64,000 bases of DNA from Haloarcula salinisoli. Its GTDB lineage: Archaea > Halobacteriota > Halobacteria > Halobacteriales > Haloarculaceae. A program made the position numbers and the translations under genes. Numbering within the stretch: position 1 is the stretch's first letter; each line of letters starts with the position of its first letter. The stretch covers positions 1,612,001 through 1,676,000 of the forward strand of contig NZ_RKLQ01000001.1 in assembly GCF_019599405.1 (NCBI RefSeq). The letters are read 5' to 3'. Below are positions 8,619 through 17,323 of the stretch, piece after piece. Under the pieces are notes generated by a model that had not been told where the DNA came from, searched no databases, and was given only the letters and a program-made list of their open reading frames with translations.

Positions 8619-9694
8619 TCGTCGGTCTCGACACCGGCGAGGTTGCCGTCGTCGTCGAACAGCTTCGCCCGCAGGAACCGCGTGCGGTAGCGGTTCGCGC
8701 CGTCGTAGACGTCGGCCTCACGGATGTCCCCGGCCCGCCCGTCGGCGACGGCGTCTATTATCTCCTCGACCTGCTCTTTCTCGCTCGGGGTCAGTTCGAA
8801 CTCGTAGGTCTGGGCCTGCTCGCCCTCCAGTTTCGTCCACTGGCGCGCGGCCGCGACGACCAGCGAGCAGGGCTCCCGGCAGGGAAACTCGCCGTCGCCG
8901 CCGTCTACGTCTAGCTCCGTCTCCTCGTCGTAGTCCCACTCGCGGCGTTTCAGGCACTGGGAGTCGTCACAGCAGGCCTCGGCGACCCAGTTGACGTGTT
9001 CGTACCCCTCGCCGCGGTCCCAGGTGCGGACGACCCCGTAGATGCCGGTCTGGCGTTCCACAGTCTCGTGCCAGTGGTCGACGTCGAGTTCGCCCTCGCG
9101 CTCGCGGTGCCAGTTCTGGACCGTCGCCGGGTAGAAAGCGTGGACGGCTTCCACGACGTCCGCGGGGTCGAGGTCGGGGAACTGCCAGCCGGTCTGTAGC
9201 GACGGCGCGGTCTTCAGCGGGCGATAGTCGCCGTCGTCGTCGTGCTTGGCGATTTCGCGCGCATCGAGGGGGTCCTCGTGGGCCGTCAGTCCGTCGGCGG
9301 GGGTCGCCGCGTCATCGACGTGTCGCAGGTCGTAGGTTCGACCGTAGTCACCGTCGAGGGAGACGGTGACCTGTAGCTGGCCCCACTCGGTCGCCAGGCC
9401 GTCGGCGAGCGCGTCGTAGCGTGCCGGGACTGTGTGCTCCTCGGCGCCTTCCAGCCAGCGCAGGAACGCCCACCGGGCGTCCGTCTGTGGCGCGACCGCG
9501 TGCCAGAAATACCAGTTCCCCACGTGAGGGTCCGCGGCCGCACTCTCTCGGAGAGCGGCCTCGTCGAGCCCGCTGGTCGCTTCGGCGGGTGTCTCGAACG
9601 TGTAGCCGTCCTCGCCGACCTCGACGCGGAGGCCGTCGAAGTCGATGCCGTCCGGCGCGGTAGCCACCAGCGCGTCCACCGGGTCCTCGTTCAT
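8615..9694 (-). CDS. DR2241-type Fe-S protein linked to CbiX
   Basis: A 359-residue protein with a Cys-rich C-terminal half: ACCDDSQCLKRREW near 239-252 and FPCREPC near 270-276. This gives five or six Cys suitable for a 4Fe-4S cluster. The N-terminal half is a mixed alpha/beta domain with many Trp. The DR2241 family is known to sit beside sirohydrochlorin cobaltochelatase genes, and cbiX lies 80 bases upstream on the same strand here. A role in cobalamin or sirohaem metabolism follows from that neighbourhood. The biochemistry is unknown. Confidence 0.8.
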   Translation of the reverse strand: MNEDPVDALVATAPDGIDFDGLRVEVGEDGYTFETPAEATSGLDEAALRESAAADPHVGNWYFWHAVAPQTDARWAFLRWLEGAEEHTVPARYDALADGLATEWGQLQVTVSLDGDYGRTYDLRHVDDAATPADGLTAHEDPLDAREIAKHDDDGDYRPLKTAPSLQTGWQFPDLDPADVVEAVHAFYPATVQNWHREREGELDVDHWHETVERQTGIYGVVRTWDRGEGYEHVNWVAEACCDDSQCLKRREWDYDEETELDVDGGDGEFPCREPCSLVVAAARQWTKLEGEQAQTYEFELTPSEKEQVEEIIDAVADGRAGDIREADVYDGANRYRTRFLRAKLFDDDGNLAGVETDD

Positions 9695-9774
9695 ACGGGA
9701 CCACGGGACTGAGACAAAAAAAGCGAGTCGGTTCCCTCGGCAGTTGCCGCGGTGGGCCGGACGGGCCCAGTGGG

Positions 9775-10653
9775 TCAGTCGCCCGCCGCCGGCCCCGCGC
9801 CGCTCTCCCCGCGGACCTGCTCGATGGCCGCGCTCACGTCGGCTCCGGCCTCGGCTGCCCGCTCCAGGACGACGTCGGCCATCAGCGGCTCGGTGCCGAC
9901 GGCGCCGGCGTACCAGATGTCGTGGCCGTCGACGGTCTCGGGAACGCCCCAGCCGCCGCGGTAGTCCTCACACAGCCCCATATCTTCGGGGATGTCCTCC
10001 TGGGTGTGGTAGCCGTCGGCGATAAAGAGGGGAACGACGACGATGTCGTCGCTCTCGAAGAAGTCGGTCACGTCGTCGACTTCGGGGTCCTCGTCCATGA
10101 ACAGCGCCTTCACCTCGTCGAAGCGGTCCATCTCGGCGATGCGGTCGGCGTGGTACTCGATAGCCTTCGCGGAGTTCTCGTTGCGCTCGGTGCCGTGGCC
10201 GACGACCGCGAGGCCGACTCCCTCGCCCACGTCGGGGTCGTCGGTCACCGACTTCGCGCGCTGGACGATGACGTCACTCATCGAGTCGTGGGTACCGACC
10301 GGTCCGCAGTAGTGGACGGTCTGGCCGGTGTCGTCGGCGGTGAGCGTGGCGAAATCGGCGCTCGTACCGTCGGAGTCCCACAGCTCCGGGTCCCACTCGT
10401 CCAGACGGAACTCCCGCGGGATGACCTGCTCTGTGAAGTAGCCCTCCGAGATGAACAGCGGCACGAGATACACCTCCTCGGCGTCCACCGTCCGCAGCGC
10501 CTCCCGGAAGTGCGGTTCCTCCTTCCAGAAGGACTCTCTGACTTCGCTGAACGCGCCGGTCGCGCGGATGGTGTCCGCGTGTGCAAACGTGGGCGAGCTC
10601 GACTCGGCGTTCAGGTGCGAGCCGTGGGCGGCGATGACGAGCGCTTGGTCCAT
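9775..10653 (-). CDS. cbiX: Sirohydrochlorin cobaltochelatase, two-domain
   Basis: A 292-residue cytoplasmic chelatase that inserts Co2+ into sirohydrochlorin in the anaerobic (early-cobalt) vitamin B12 pathway. Two CbiX halves are visible. The first has AAHGSH at about 7-12 and VPLFISEGYFTE near 103. The second has VVGHGTERNENS at about 174 and VPLFIADGYHT near 233. The paired His and the LFIADGYH-like motifs are the chelatase signature. The length agrees with a long or tandem CbiX. It is probably co-transcribed with the downstream DR2241-like gene. Confidence 0.92.
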   Translation of the reverse strand: MDQALVIAAHGSHLNAESSSPTFAHADTIRATGAFSEVRESFWKEEPHFREALRTVDAEEVYLVPLFISEGYFTEQVIPREFRLDEWDPELWDSDGTSADFATLTADDTGQTVHYCGPVGTHDSMSDVIVQRAKSVTDDPDVGEGVGLAVVGHGTERNENSAKAIEYHADRIAEMDRFDEVKALFMDEDPEVDDVTDFFESDDIVVVPLFIADGYHTQEDIPEDMGLCEDYRGGWGVPETVDGHDIWYAGAVGTEPLMADVVLERAAEAGADVSAAIEQVRGESGAGPAAGD

Positions 10654-10737
10654 AGACGGCCGTTAGTACGAATCGGCCTTAGGGGCTTCGCCACGCACGC
10701 AGGACTGGACCTGACGAGACAACTCGGTTACGGCGCC

Positions 10738-12075
10738 CTACTCGTGGACGATTCTGGTCACGTGGCGCTGTCCCAGCGAGTCCGACTTGACCAGCCGAAC
10801 GCCGAGCTCGTCGGCCAGCTCCGCGTCGGCGTCCCGCACCGTCCCAGTCGTCGCCAGCATCACGGTGTCGGTCCCGGCCGCCCCGGTGATACGGTCGCAG
10901 TGTTGGATACTGCTCCTGACCGTCCCGTCTTCGGGGCTGTGAACCACGATACCCATCAGTTCGTCCCCACACTCCGCGAGCAGGTCGAACGGGCCCGCGC
11001 CCTCGGGTCGAACGGTCCAGCCGGTCTCTGTAAGCACGTTGGTGACCATCTCCGTCACCGCCTCGACGACAGGCGGGTCCGTGGTGTCGCGCATCGTCGC
11101 CACGTTACGGAGTCGAACACCGAGGTCGGCGGCCAGTCGCGCGTCCCCGGGCCGGACCGTGCCGGTCGTCGCCAGCATCACGGTGTCGGTCCCGGCCGCG
11201 CCGGATATCGCGTCACAGCGTTTTATCAAACTGGGATCGATATGCCCGTCATCGGGACAGTTGACGACGACGCCGACCAGTTCGTCCTCGCGCTCGGCGA
11301 GCAGGTCGAACGGGCTCTCGGGCTGGGCTCCCCGGGCCCGCCAGTCGGTCTTCGCGAGCGCCTGCAGGATGTCGTCTATCGCAGTCTCCGTGTCCGGTTT
11401 GTCGGCGTCCTGTTCCGTGTCCGAACTCCCGGTCGACCCCGAGGACGTTGTCGGCGTGTCGGTTTCCATGGACCGCCCGGGCGTCGACTCGTCCATGGCC
11501 GGTATCAGCTCGGCCACCTGATCGCGTTCGAACGACTTCGCCGACCCGACAGTGCTGTCCAGCAACCCCCGTATCGACTGCGTAGCGGCACGCATCCGAC
11601 CGGGTTCCCGACACGTATCGCTTCTGTCCTGTAGATAGGTGGCCACCCCGGAGAGCCCGCTGGCCGCCGTCTGAATCTTCCAGGTCGTGCCGTCGGCACG
11701 GTCGATAGTCAACGTCCCGGTTCGCCGTTTCTTCGTCGTGTCGACGTCTGCAATCGCTTCGATATCGAGCGTGAACTGTCGGTCGCCGCCCATCTTGCCG
11801 ACCAGCGCGATGACCCGTCGGTCCGTCACGACCACGACGGTCTCGTACCGGCTATCCGGGAGGACGGTGCTGGTCGTCCCGTCCTGTATCGCGATACCCT
11901 GTCGCTGGTTCGTCAGGACGTACGCGACGGTCTCGTCGTCCTCGACAGCGTCTATCGCCGGCCGGTCTGCGAGATACTCGCCGGACCGGAAGCCGGTTTT
12001 GATGGTATTGGTGAGCGCCTCGGGGAGATTGTCCTCCCTATCGGTTACGTCGATAACTTGCCCCACATCGTTCAC
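10738..12075 (-). CDS. PH-like domain plus two tandem Mrr-like domains
   Basis: A 445-residue protein. Residues about 40-140 form a bacterial PH-like domain (VAYVLTNQRQG, VVVVTDRRVIALVG). A Ser/Thr-rich linker (about 190-225) follows. Then come two homologous domains of about 100 residues each, with the shared motifs PFDLLAE and TDTVMLATTGTVR. They resemble Mrr-type restriction-endonuclease folds. In both, the expected E-x-K is replaced (GVVV and GIVV), so catalysis is doubtful and the domains may only bind DNA. Stands alone. Function unknown. Confidence 0.65.
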   Translation of the reverse strand: MNDVGQVIDVTDREDNLPEALTNTIKTGFRSGEYLADRPAIDAVEDDETVAYVLTNQRQGIAIQDGTTSTVLPDSRYETVVVVTDRRVIALVGKMGGDRQFTLDIEAIADVDTTKKRRTGTLTIDRADGTTWKIQTAASGLSGVATYLQDRSDTCREPGRMRAATQSIRGLLDSTVGSAKSFERDQVAELIPAMDESTPGRSMETDTPTTSSGSTGSSDTEQDADKPDTETAIDDILQALAKTDWRARGAQPESPFDLLAEREDELVGVVVNCPDDGHIDPSLIKRCDAISGAAGTDTVMLATTGTVRPGDARLAADLGVRLRNVATMRDTTDPPVVEAVTEMVTNVLTETGWTVRPEGAGPFDLLAECGDELMGIVVHSPEDGTVRSSIQHCDRITGAAGTDTVMLATTGTVRDADAELADELGVRLVKSDSLGQRHVTRIVHE

Positions 12076-12306
12076 CCCAGTTGGCAGACGGTTCCCAGAC
12101 CGTAGCCAGCCCAGTTGTCTAACGCATGAATTATACAGTATACAATAAATAACTTGGCTATCCAGGGGCCGTCTGCGGTGGACGGTGCTCTCGACTGCCC
12201 GTCACACCATCGGGAAGCGGCGAGCGCACACTCGAACACCGAGAGGTGCCGGTTGGATGGCCCGAGCCCGGCCACACTTTTGCCCCCTGCCCACCGAGAA
12301 CGGGAC

Positions 12307-12780
12307 ATGTCACTTGCCGCCGCGACACGCGACGCCGTCCGCGAGCGCCCGTTCCTCTACGACGCGCTCGCCGCTGGCGTCGTCAACTACACCGCAGCCG
12401 CCAGAACGCTCGACGTGGACGGCGACACCGACGCCGTCGCCACCGCCTTGCGGCGTTTCGCAGACGAACTGGCCGACGAGCCGGGCTACGAGAGCGAGGC
12501 GCGGGTCTCGATGCAGAGTGGCCTCGGCCGCGTCGACGACGGTGACGCGCTCCTCGTGGTGGGCGAGACCCGCCTGGCCGGTGGCGCCGGCTCGCTGACC
12601 GGTATCGTCGCCAGCGGCGACCTCGAACCCGCGGCGCTCGGAGACACGCTCGGCCGACTTCGCGCGGCCGATATCGCCGTCGAAGCCGCCGGCGTCGGCG
12701 ACGAGACCCTCGTGGTCGCGGTCGAACGACGCGACGGTCCCGACGCCCTCCGTGTCGTCGAGGCTGCCGTCGGTCGGTAG
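12307..12780 (+). CDS. Conserved haloarchaeal protein, DUF7523-like
   Basis: The ATG at 12307 gives 157 residues; the upstream in-frame stretch is non-conserved AT-rich DNA. The first half looks helical (a possible winged-helix, DAVRERPFLYDALAAGVVNYTA). The second half has a beta-alpha-beta pattern with GSLTGIVASGDL, as in ACT-like domains. I think this is the DUF7523 family. Its role is unknown, but an ACT-like half would suit ligand-dependent regulation. It lies 262 bases before cysS on the same strand. Confidence 0.65.
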   Translation: MSLAAATRDAVRERPFLYDALAAGVVNYTAAARTLDVDGDTDAVATALRRFADELADEPGYESEARVSMQSGLGRVDDGDALLVVGETRLAGGAGSLTGIVASGDLEPAALGDTLGRLRAADIAVEAAGVGDETLVVAVERRDGPDALRVVEAAVGR

Positions 12781-13042
12781 CCGGCGAACCGAACCACCCG
12801 CTTGGTGCCAGGTCGTTGGTCCGTCCCAGGCAGGAATGAAAGGGGCGGGCCGTTGCGCGAACCCCGGCGAAGTAAGCACCGCAGGGAGTGAAACGACCGA
12901 GGAGCACAGCGAGTCGCGGGAGCGCAACGGCCCGGGGCTTTCTGGCGGTTCAAATCACTGCGGTCCTCACGAACACTTGCAGAGTGAGAGCAAAAGACTC
13001 GTTCCGACGCCTTCAAGCGGCCCGATAGAGAGAAAACAGGTA

Positions 13043-14533
13043 ATGACGCTGCGCGTGACGAACACGCTGACCGGCGAGACAGAGCCCTTCGAGCCACGTG
13101 ACCCCGATTCGGTGTTGCTGTACTACTGCGGGCTCACCACGTCGGACCCGCCCCATCTGGGCCACGCCCGCGGGTGGGTCCACGTCGACGTCATCGCCCG
13201 GTGGCTGGAGTGGCTGGGGTACGACGTCCGCCACGTCGAGAACTTCACCGACGTCAACGAGAAAATCGTCGCCCGCGTCGGCGAGGACGGCGAGAGCGAG
13301 GCCGACGTCGCGCGCCACTACGTCCAGCAAGTCCTCACCGATATGCGGTCGCTGAACCTCGACCGCGCGGAGGTGTACCCGCGCGTCTCCGAGCACGTCC
13401 CGGAGATCATCTCGCTCGTGGAACGGCTCGTCGAGAGCGGCCACGCCTACGAGGTAGAGGGTTCCGTCTACTTCGACGTGACCAGCTTCGAAGCGTACGG
13501 CAAGCTCTCGGGCCAGTCGGTCGAGGACCTGCAGTCACAGGGAGAGACCACCGGTGAGAAACGGAACCCAGCGGACTTCGCCCTCTGGAAGGCCGGCGGC
13601 GTCGACCCCGAGGACATCGAAGACCACCAGCACCCCGAGGCCGCGCCCGCCGACGAGGCGTGCGAGACGGCCCAGACGTGGGACTCGCCGTGGGGCGAAG
13701 GCCGGCCCGGCTGGCACATCGAGTGTTCGGCGATGTCGATGGCCCATCTGGACGAGACCATCGACATCCACGTCGGCGGGCAGGACCTCGTCTTCCCTCA
13801 CCACGAAAACGAGGTGGCCCAGAGCGAGGCCGCAACCGGGCAGCGCTTCGCCGACTACTGGCTCCACGTCCGCTTGCTGGAGACGAAAGGCGAGAAGATG
13901 TCCTCCTCGCTGGGGAACTTCTTCACCGTGAGCGCGGCCGTCGAGGAGTTCGGCCCGGACGTCCTTCGCACGTTCCTCCTGTCGACGGCCTACACCTCCA
14001 GAGCAACCTACAGCGAGGAGACCATCGGGGAAGCCCAGGAGCGCTGGGACCGCCTCCAGCGGGGCTACGAGCGCGCGGTCGAGGCCTGTGACGACGTCGA
14101 CGCGTACGCCACCGTCACCCACGACGGGCTCCGAGCGGCCGTCGAGGACGCCCGCGAGACCTTCGAAGCGGCGATGAACGACGACTTCAACACCCGCGAG
14201 GCGATGACCGCGCTGCTCGACCTCACGGGCGAGGTCAACGCCTACGTCGACGACCGCGACGAGTACGACTACGTCGCGCTCCGGCGGGTCGTCGAGACCT
14301 TCGAGGAGTTCGGCGGCGGCGTCCTCGGTCTCGCTTTCGGCGAGAGCGGCGACGGGGGCGACGTGTCGCTGGCCGGCGATCTCGTCGAGCTCGTCCTCCA
14401 GGCCCGCGAGGACGAACGGGCGGCGGGCAACTACGAACGGGCCGACGAACTGCGGGACGAACTCGAAGCGCTGGGCGTCGAGGTTCAGGACACCGACGAC
14501 GGACCGACCTACCGGCTCGGCGACGGCGGCTGA
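13043..14533 (+). CDS. cysS: Cysteinyl-tRNA synthetase
   Basis: A 496-residue class Ia synthetase that charges tRNA-Cys. Cys29 of YYCGLT, the Cys of IECSAM, and the His/Glu of HHENE are the zinc site that selects cysteine. HLGH at 38-41 is the HIGH motif, and EKMSSSLGN is the KMSKS loop. The last 150 residues are the helical DALR/anticodon-binding part. The start at 13043 follows directly on the 5' noncoding stretch. An upstream extension in the same frame has no family similarity. Confidence 0.96.
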   Translation: MTLRVTNTLTGETEPFEPRDPDSVLLYYCGLTTSDPPHLGHARGWVHVDVIARWLEWLGYDVRHVENFTDVNEKIVARVGEDGESEADVARHYVQQVLTDMRSLNLDRAEVYPRVSEHVPEIISLVERLVESGHAYEVEGSVYFDVTSFEAYGKLSGQSVEDLQSQGETTGEKRNPADFALWKAGGVDPEDIEDHQHPEAAPADEACETAQTWDSPWGEGRPGWHIECSAMSMAHLDETIDIHVGGQDLVFPHHENEVAQSEAATGQRFADYWLHVRLLETKGEKMSSSLGNFFTVSAAVEEFGPDVLRTFLLSTAYTSRATYSEETIGEAQERWDRLQRGYERAVEACDDVDAYATVTHDGLRAAVEDARETFEAAMNDDFNTREAMTALLDLTGEVNAYVDDRDEYDYVALRRVVETFEEFGGGVLGLAFGESGDGGDVSLAGDLVELVLQAREDERAAGNYERADELRDELEALGVEVQDTDDGPTYRLGDGG

Positions 14534-14616
14534 CCGAACTGCTGGCTCGACGGCATTTCTTTCACTCGCGCCTGAGGCCACGAAACTTAAGAGGAAGAAA
14601 AATAGTCTGTGTTGGT

Positions 14617-15306
14617 ATGCGACGTATCATTCTGACAGCTGTGGTAGCGCTGTTAGTTGTCTCCTCGGGCTGTGTGGGACTAATTACGGGCGAGACTGTG
14701 GAGTTCGAGGCCAACGATGCGTCGGTCGAGGACGCCGAAGTGGACTCGACCGACTACACGCTGAACAATTCTTCCGAACGCTCGATTACCCGGGACGTCA
14801 GCTTCCTGGGTCAGGAGCGGACCATCCGCATCGTGAATCAGCTGAACCGGCACACGAAAAACGGGACACTGGCCGAAGCGACGGGCAACGAGACGCTGGC
14901 CCTGGCCGTCGAGCGCGACCGAGTCGATGCGACGAACGTCCCGGATCTCGCACAGTTCGTCGTGGTCTCCTCACCGGGGGCGAAAGTGCTCGGTCAGACG
15001 CTCAACCCAGCGGCGAGCTGGTCCAACGAACGCATCCTCGAGCAGGTCGCTGACCAGACCGGGAAGCTGAACAACCTCGATAAAGAGGAGACGCGGACGG
15101 CAGAGTCACTTGGTGAGGACCGAAACGTCAGTGAGTTCAGCGCGACGACCAACATGAAGGGCAAGGAGGTCGACGTGCGGGCCCACGTCGTCAGCTACGA
15201 ACACGAGGGTGACGTCATCATCGCCGTCGGGGTCCACCCCGAGGCGATGGACGAGGAGGATAACGTCGACGAGCTGCTCGAGGGTATCGAGCACAGCGGC
15301 GACTAA
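14617..15306 (+). CDS. DUF6517-like lipoprotein
   Basis: A 229-residue protein with a short signal peptide and a lipobox ending SSGC at residues 16-19, so it is predicted to be lipid-anchored on the outer face of the membrane. The mature part is acidic and Asn/Thr-rich, with several N-x-S/T sequons. The pattern FVVVSSPGAKVLGQ in the middle is the kind seen in the haloarchaeal DUF6517 lipoproteins (name from memory). Function unknown. A TATA-like cttaag lies about 30 bases upstream of the start. Confidence 0.75.
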   Translation: MRRIILTAVVALLVVSSGCVGLITGETVEFEANDASVEDAEVDSTDYTLNNSSERSITRDVSFLGQERTIRIVNQLNRHTKNGTLAEATGNETLALAVERDRVDATNVPDLAQFVVVSSPGAKVLGQTLNPAASWSNERILEQVADQTGKLNNLDKEETRTAESLGEDRNVSEFSATTNMKGKEVDVRAHVVSYEHEGDVIIAVGVHPEAMDEEDNVDELLEGIEHSGD

Positions 15307-15328
15307 AAGAGCGCCACGTTTTTCGGTC

Positions 15329-15586
15329 TCAGACCAGCGCGTAGATCATCAGCAGGCAGAAGTAGATGACGACGAGTGCACCCAGTGCTCGCAGTCGGAA
15401 GTTCCCCAGCGCCGACTCCTCAGCCTCGTGGGCCGCCCGGAACGCCGCGACTTCGTCGTCGTCGAGCTGTGCCGGGTGGTCGAGCCCGCGATGCAGGGCG
15501 AGCCACTCCTCGCGAGCGAAGGGGCGCCCACAGTAGCGACACTCGTAGGTCTCTGCGTCCGCGGGGACGTCGTAGTCGTCGGTCAT
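15329..15586 (-). CDS. C2H2 zinc-finger protein with one membrane helix
   Basis: The ATG at 15586 gives 85 residues. A classic C2H2 finger (CRYCGRPFAREEWLALHRGLDH, Cys-x2-Cys and His-x4-His) covers about 14-36. An acidic helix follows, then one membrane helix at the C-terminus (about 63-85). The start codon overlaps the stop of the upstream membrane gene, so the two are translationally coupled. A DUF7410-like small protein is my best guess. A membrane-tethered finger is unusual, and its partner is unknown. Confidence 0.75.
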   Translation of the reverse strand: MTDDYDVPADAETYECRYCGRPFAREEWLALHRGLDHPAQLDDDEVAAFRAAHEAEESALGNFRLRALGALVVIYFCLLMIYALV

Positions 15587-16962
15587 AGGTACGGGAGCGG
15601 CACCTCCGGTCGGGAGATAACCCATAGGCTCGTCATCGTGTAGAACACCATCACGGCGATGAAGGGGTACTGCGAGCGGACGGCCTGGAGCCGGGAGGGG
15701 AAGATGTCGTAGGCCGCGGCGTGGGCCACCCAGATGGCGACGAGGTGACCGAGGACGACGGCGGCGATACCGACACTACCGAACCAGCTCGGCGGCTCGT
15801 AGATGGGTACCGCGCCGGGGTCCGACAGCGGCGACAGGAGGGTGACCCACAGGGCCGGTGCGAGCACGAGGAAGTACCCCAGGTAGTGTGCGAGGTGGTA
15901 GCCCGCGGCGATGGCCAGAAGCGGCGGGGCAAAGCGCTCGGCGAGTTCGCTCTCGTCGAGATACGTGTCGGCGACCCGGCGACTCAGCCGGACGGCGAGC
16001 CAGTACGCGCCCAGGAAAAGTCCGAACCCGGCGGCCAGCGCCAGCGGGTAGAGCAGCTGTGGCGGGAGACCGGCCGCCACCAGCGGCGTCGTCAGGTCGG
16101 TGAAGGCGGGCGTCGTCACCAGCCCGTCGAAGGTGGTTCCCCACAGCAGGGCGATGACGAAGGCCACCTCGTCGCGGCCGTCGACCAGCCGCGGCGTCGA
16201 GAGGTCCATCCCGGGGAGTCGCAGTCGGAGGCCGCCATCGGCCCAGCCGATGGGCGCGACGCGGCCGTAGTAGCGGAACACACGTTCGACCGGGTCCGCC
16301 TCCGCGAACCACGTCTCCCGGCCGAAGACGACGGCCCCCGACAGCGTCAGCACGCTGTAGCCCACGATGGCGGTCGCCAGCAGGCGCGGGTCGTCGGCCA
16401 GCGGGCTCACGACTTCGAGCCAGATGAGCGCCAGCAGGCCGACGACGCTGGGCCAGGCGCCCGCGCGGGCGGGGTAGTCCCGCCCCAGCGACGGGAGCAT
16501 TAGCGCGATGGTATCGAGTGGGTTCAGTATCCGCCAGGTGTTGCCGATGAGATACGCCGTCATGGCCAGTCCGGCCCACCAGCCGACCCACACCAGCAGG
16601 ATGGCGAGGTTCGTCTGCGGGGTCGTCGGCCCGACAAAGCCGATGCCGAGGACGGTCACGTAGCCAGCGAGGCCGACGGCACGGGCAAGCAACACCGGGA
16701 GCCGCGAGTCACTTACCGTCAGCGGCACTCCCCAGTCGTGGATACGCTCGATGAACGACCGGTCGGTGACGAAGGAGGCCAGCAGGAACGAGGCACCGAC
16801 GGCGGCCCCGCCCGTCGAGAGGAACAGCCACGTCGGCACCGTGATGGATTCGCGGCCGCCCCCTGCGAGACTCCCCCCGTGGGCCGAGACGGTCCCCGCC
16901 GCCAGCAGCAGCGACAGCGTCCCCGCCAGCCAGCCGACGACGCGGCGTCGACACGTGGTCAT
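15583..16962 (-). CDS. Polytopic membrane protein, 10-12 helices
   Basis: A 459-residue protein with an N-terminal signal-like helix ending VSAHG, followed by roughly eleven membrane segments. Conserved-looking loops include WRILNPLDT (about 140) and GYHLAHYLGYFL (about 365, several His), which could bind a metal or haem. The gene lies in the haloarchaeal oxidase neighbourhood, 361 bases from divergent subunit III. A role linked to respiration is only suggested by position. It overlaps the start of the zinc-finger gene by four bases. Confidence 0.65.
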   Translation of the reverse strand: MTTCRRRVVGWLAGTLSLLLAAGTVSAHGGSLAGGGRESITVPTWLFLSTGGAAVGASFLLASFVTDRSFIERIHDWGVPLTVSDSRLPVLLARAVGLAGYVTVLGIGFVGPTTPQTNLAILLVWVGWWAGLAMTAYLIGNTWRILNPLDTIALMLPSLGRDYPARAGAWPSVVGLLALIWLEVVSPLADDPRLLATAIVGYSVLTLSGAVVFGRETWFAEADPVERVFRYYGRVAPIGWADGGLRLRLPGMDLSTPRLVDGRDEVAFVIALLWGTTFDGLVTTPAFTDLTTPLVAAGLPPQLLYPLALAAGFGLFLGAYWLAVRLSRRVADTYLDESELAERFAPPLLAIAAGYHLAHYLGYFLVLAPALWVTLLSPLSDPGAVPIYEPPSWFGSVGIAAVVLGHLVAIWVAHAAAYDIFPSRLQAVRSQYPFIAVMVFYTMTSLWVISRPEVPLPYL

Positions 16963-16989
16963 CAGCGGCCCTACGAGTCTCGGCCCCGT

Positions 16990-17300
16990 GTAGCTTCCGA
17001 CATGGGCGTGGCGTGTGAGTCTCCACGGTTCACTACGTTCACCGTTCCACTTCGAGACGTCTCCCGTCGGTCAGCACCTCGCCTGTTCAGCGGGTCGCGA
17101 GGCTCCCCGCTCCACTTCGAGACGTCTCCCGTCGGTCGACGTCTCGCTCCGCTCCGCGGCTCCTGCCAGTCGCCGCTCCGCTTCGAGGTATCTCCCTTCG
17201 GTCGATACCTCGCTTGCTCCACGGGTCGCTACGCTCCCCGTTCCGCTTCGAAGTTCCTCCCAGCGGTCGGCACTTCGCATCCAATGGGATGGGCTTTTGA
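16990..17300. repeat. Array of imperfect hairpin repeats
   Basis: The intergenic stretch before coxC holds no gene. It is built of about four imperfect units of 60-70 bases. Each has a palindrome whose arms change but whose loop is kept, for example cgagacgtc/gacgtctcg at 17118-17146 and cgaggtatc/gatacctcg at 17184-17212, with a loop like tcccgtcggtc. Units are separated by cgctccgcttcg-like spacers. Compensatory changes in the arms suggest that structure is selected or that new copies arise by replacement. Confidence 0.65.
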
Positions 17301-17323
17301 TACTCCGTCCGTAAGGGAGCGAT

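Noticed and set aside
9922-11634. Long plus-strand open frame across cbiX and the PH/Mrr gene
   Set aside because: It runs antisense through two well-supported genes and is Arg/Val/Gly-rich read-through.
12781-13042. Small gene or riboswitch before cysS
   Set aside because: The frames are short and unconserved in appearance, and no T-box-like or known riboswitch motif is visible.
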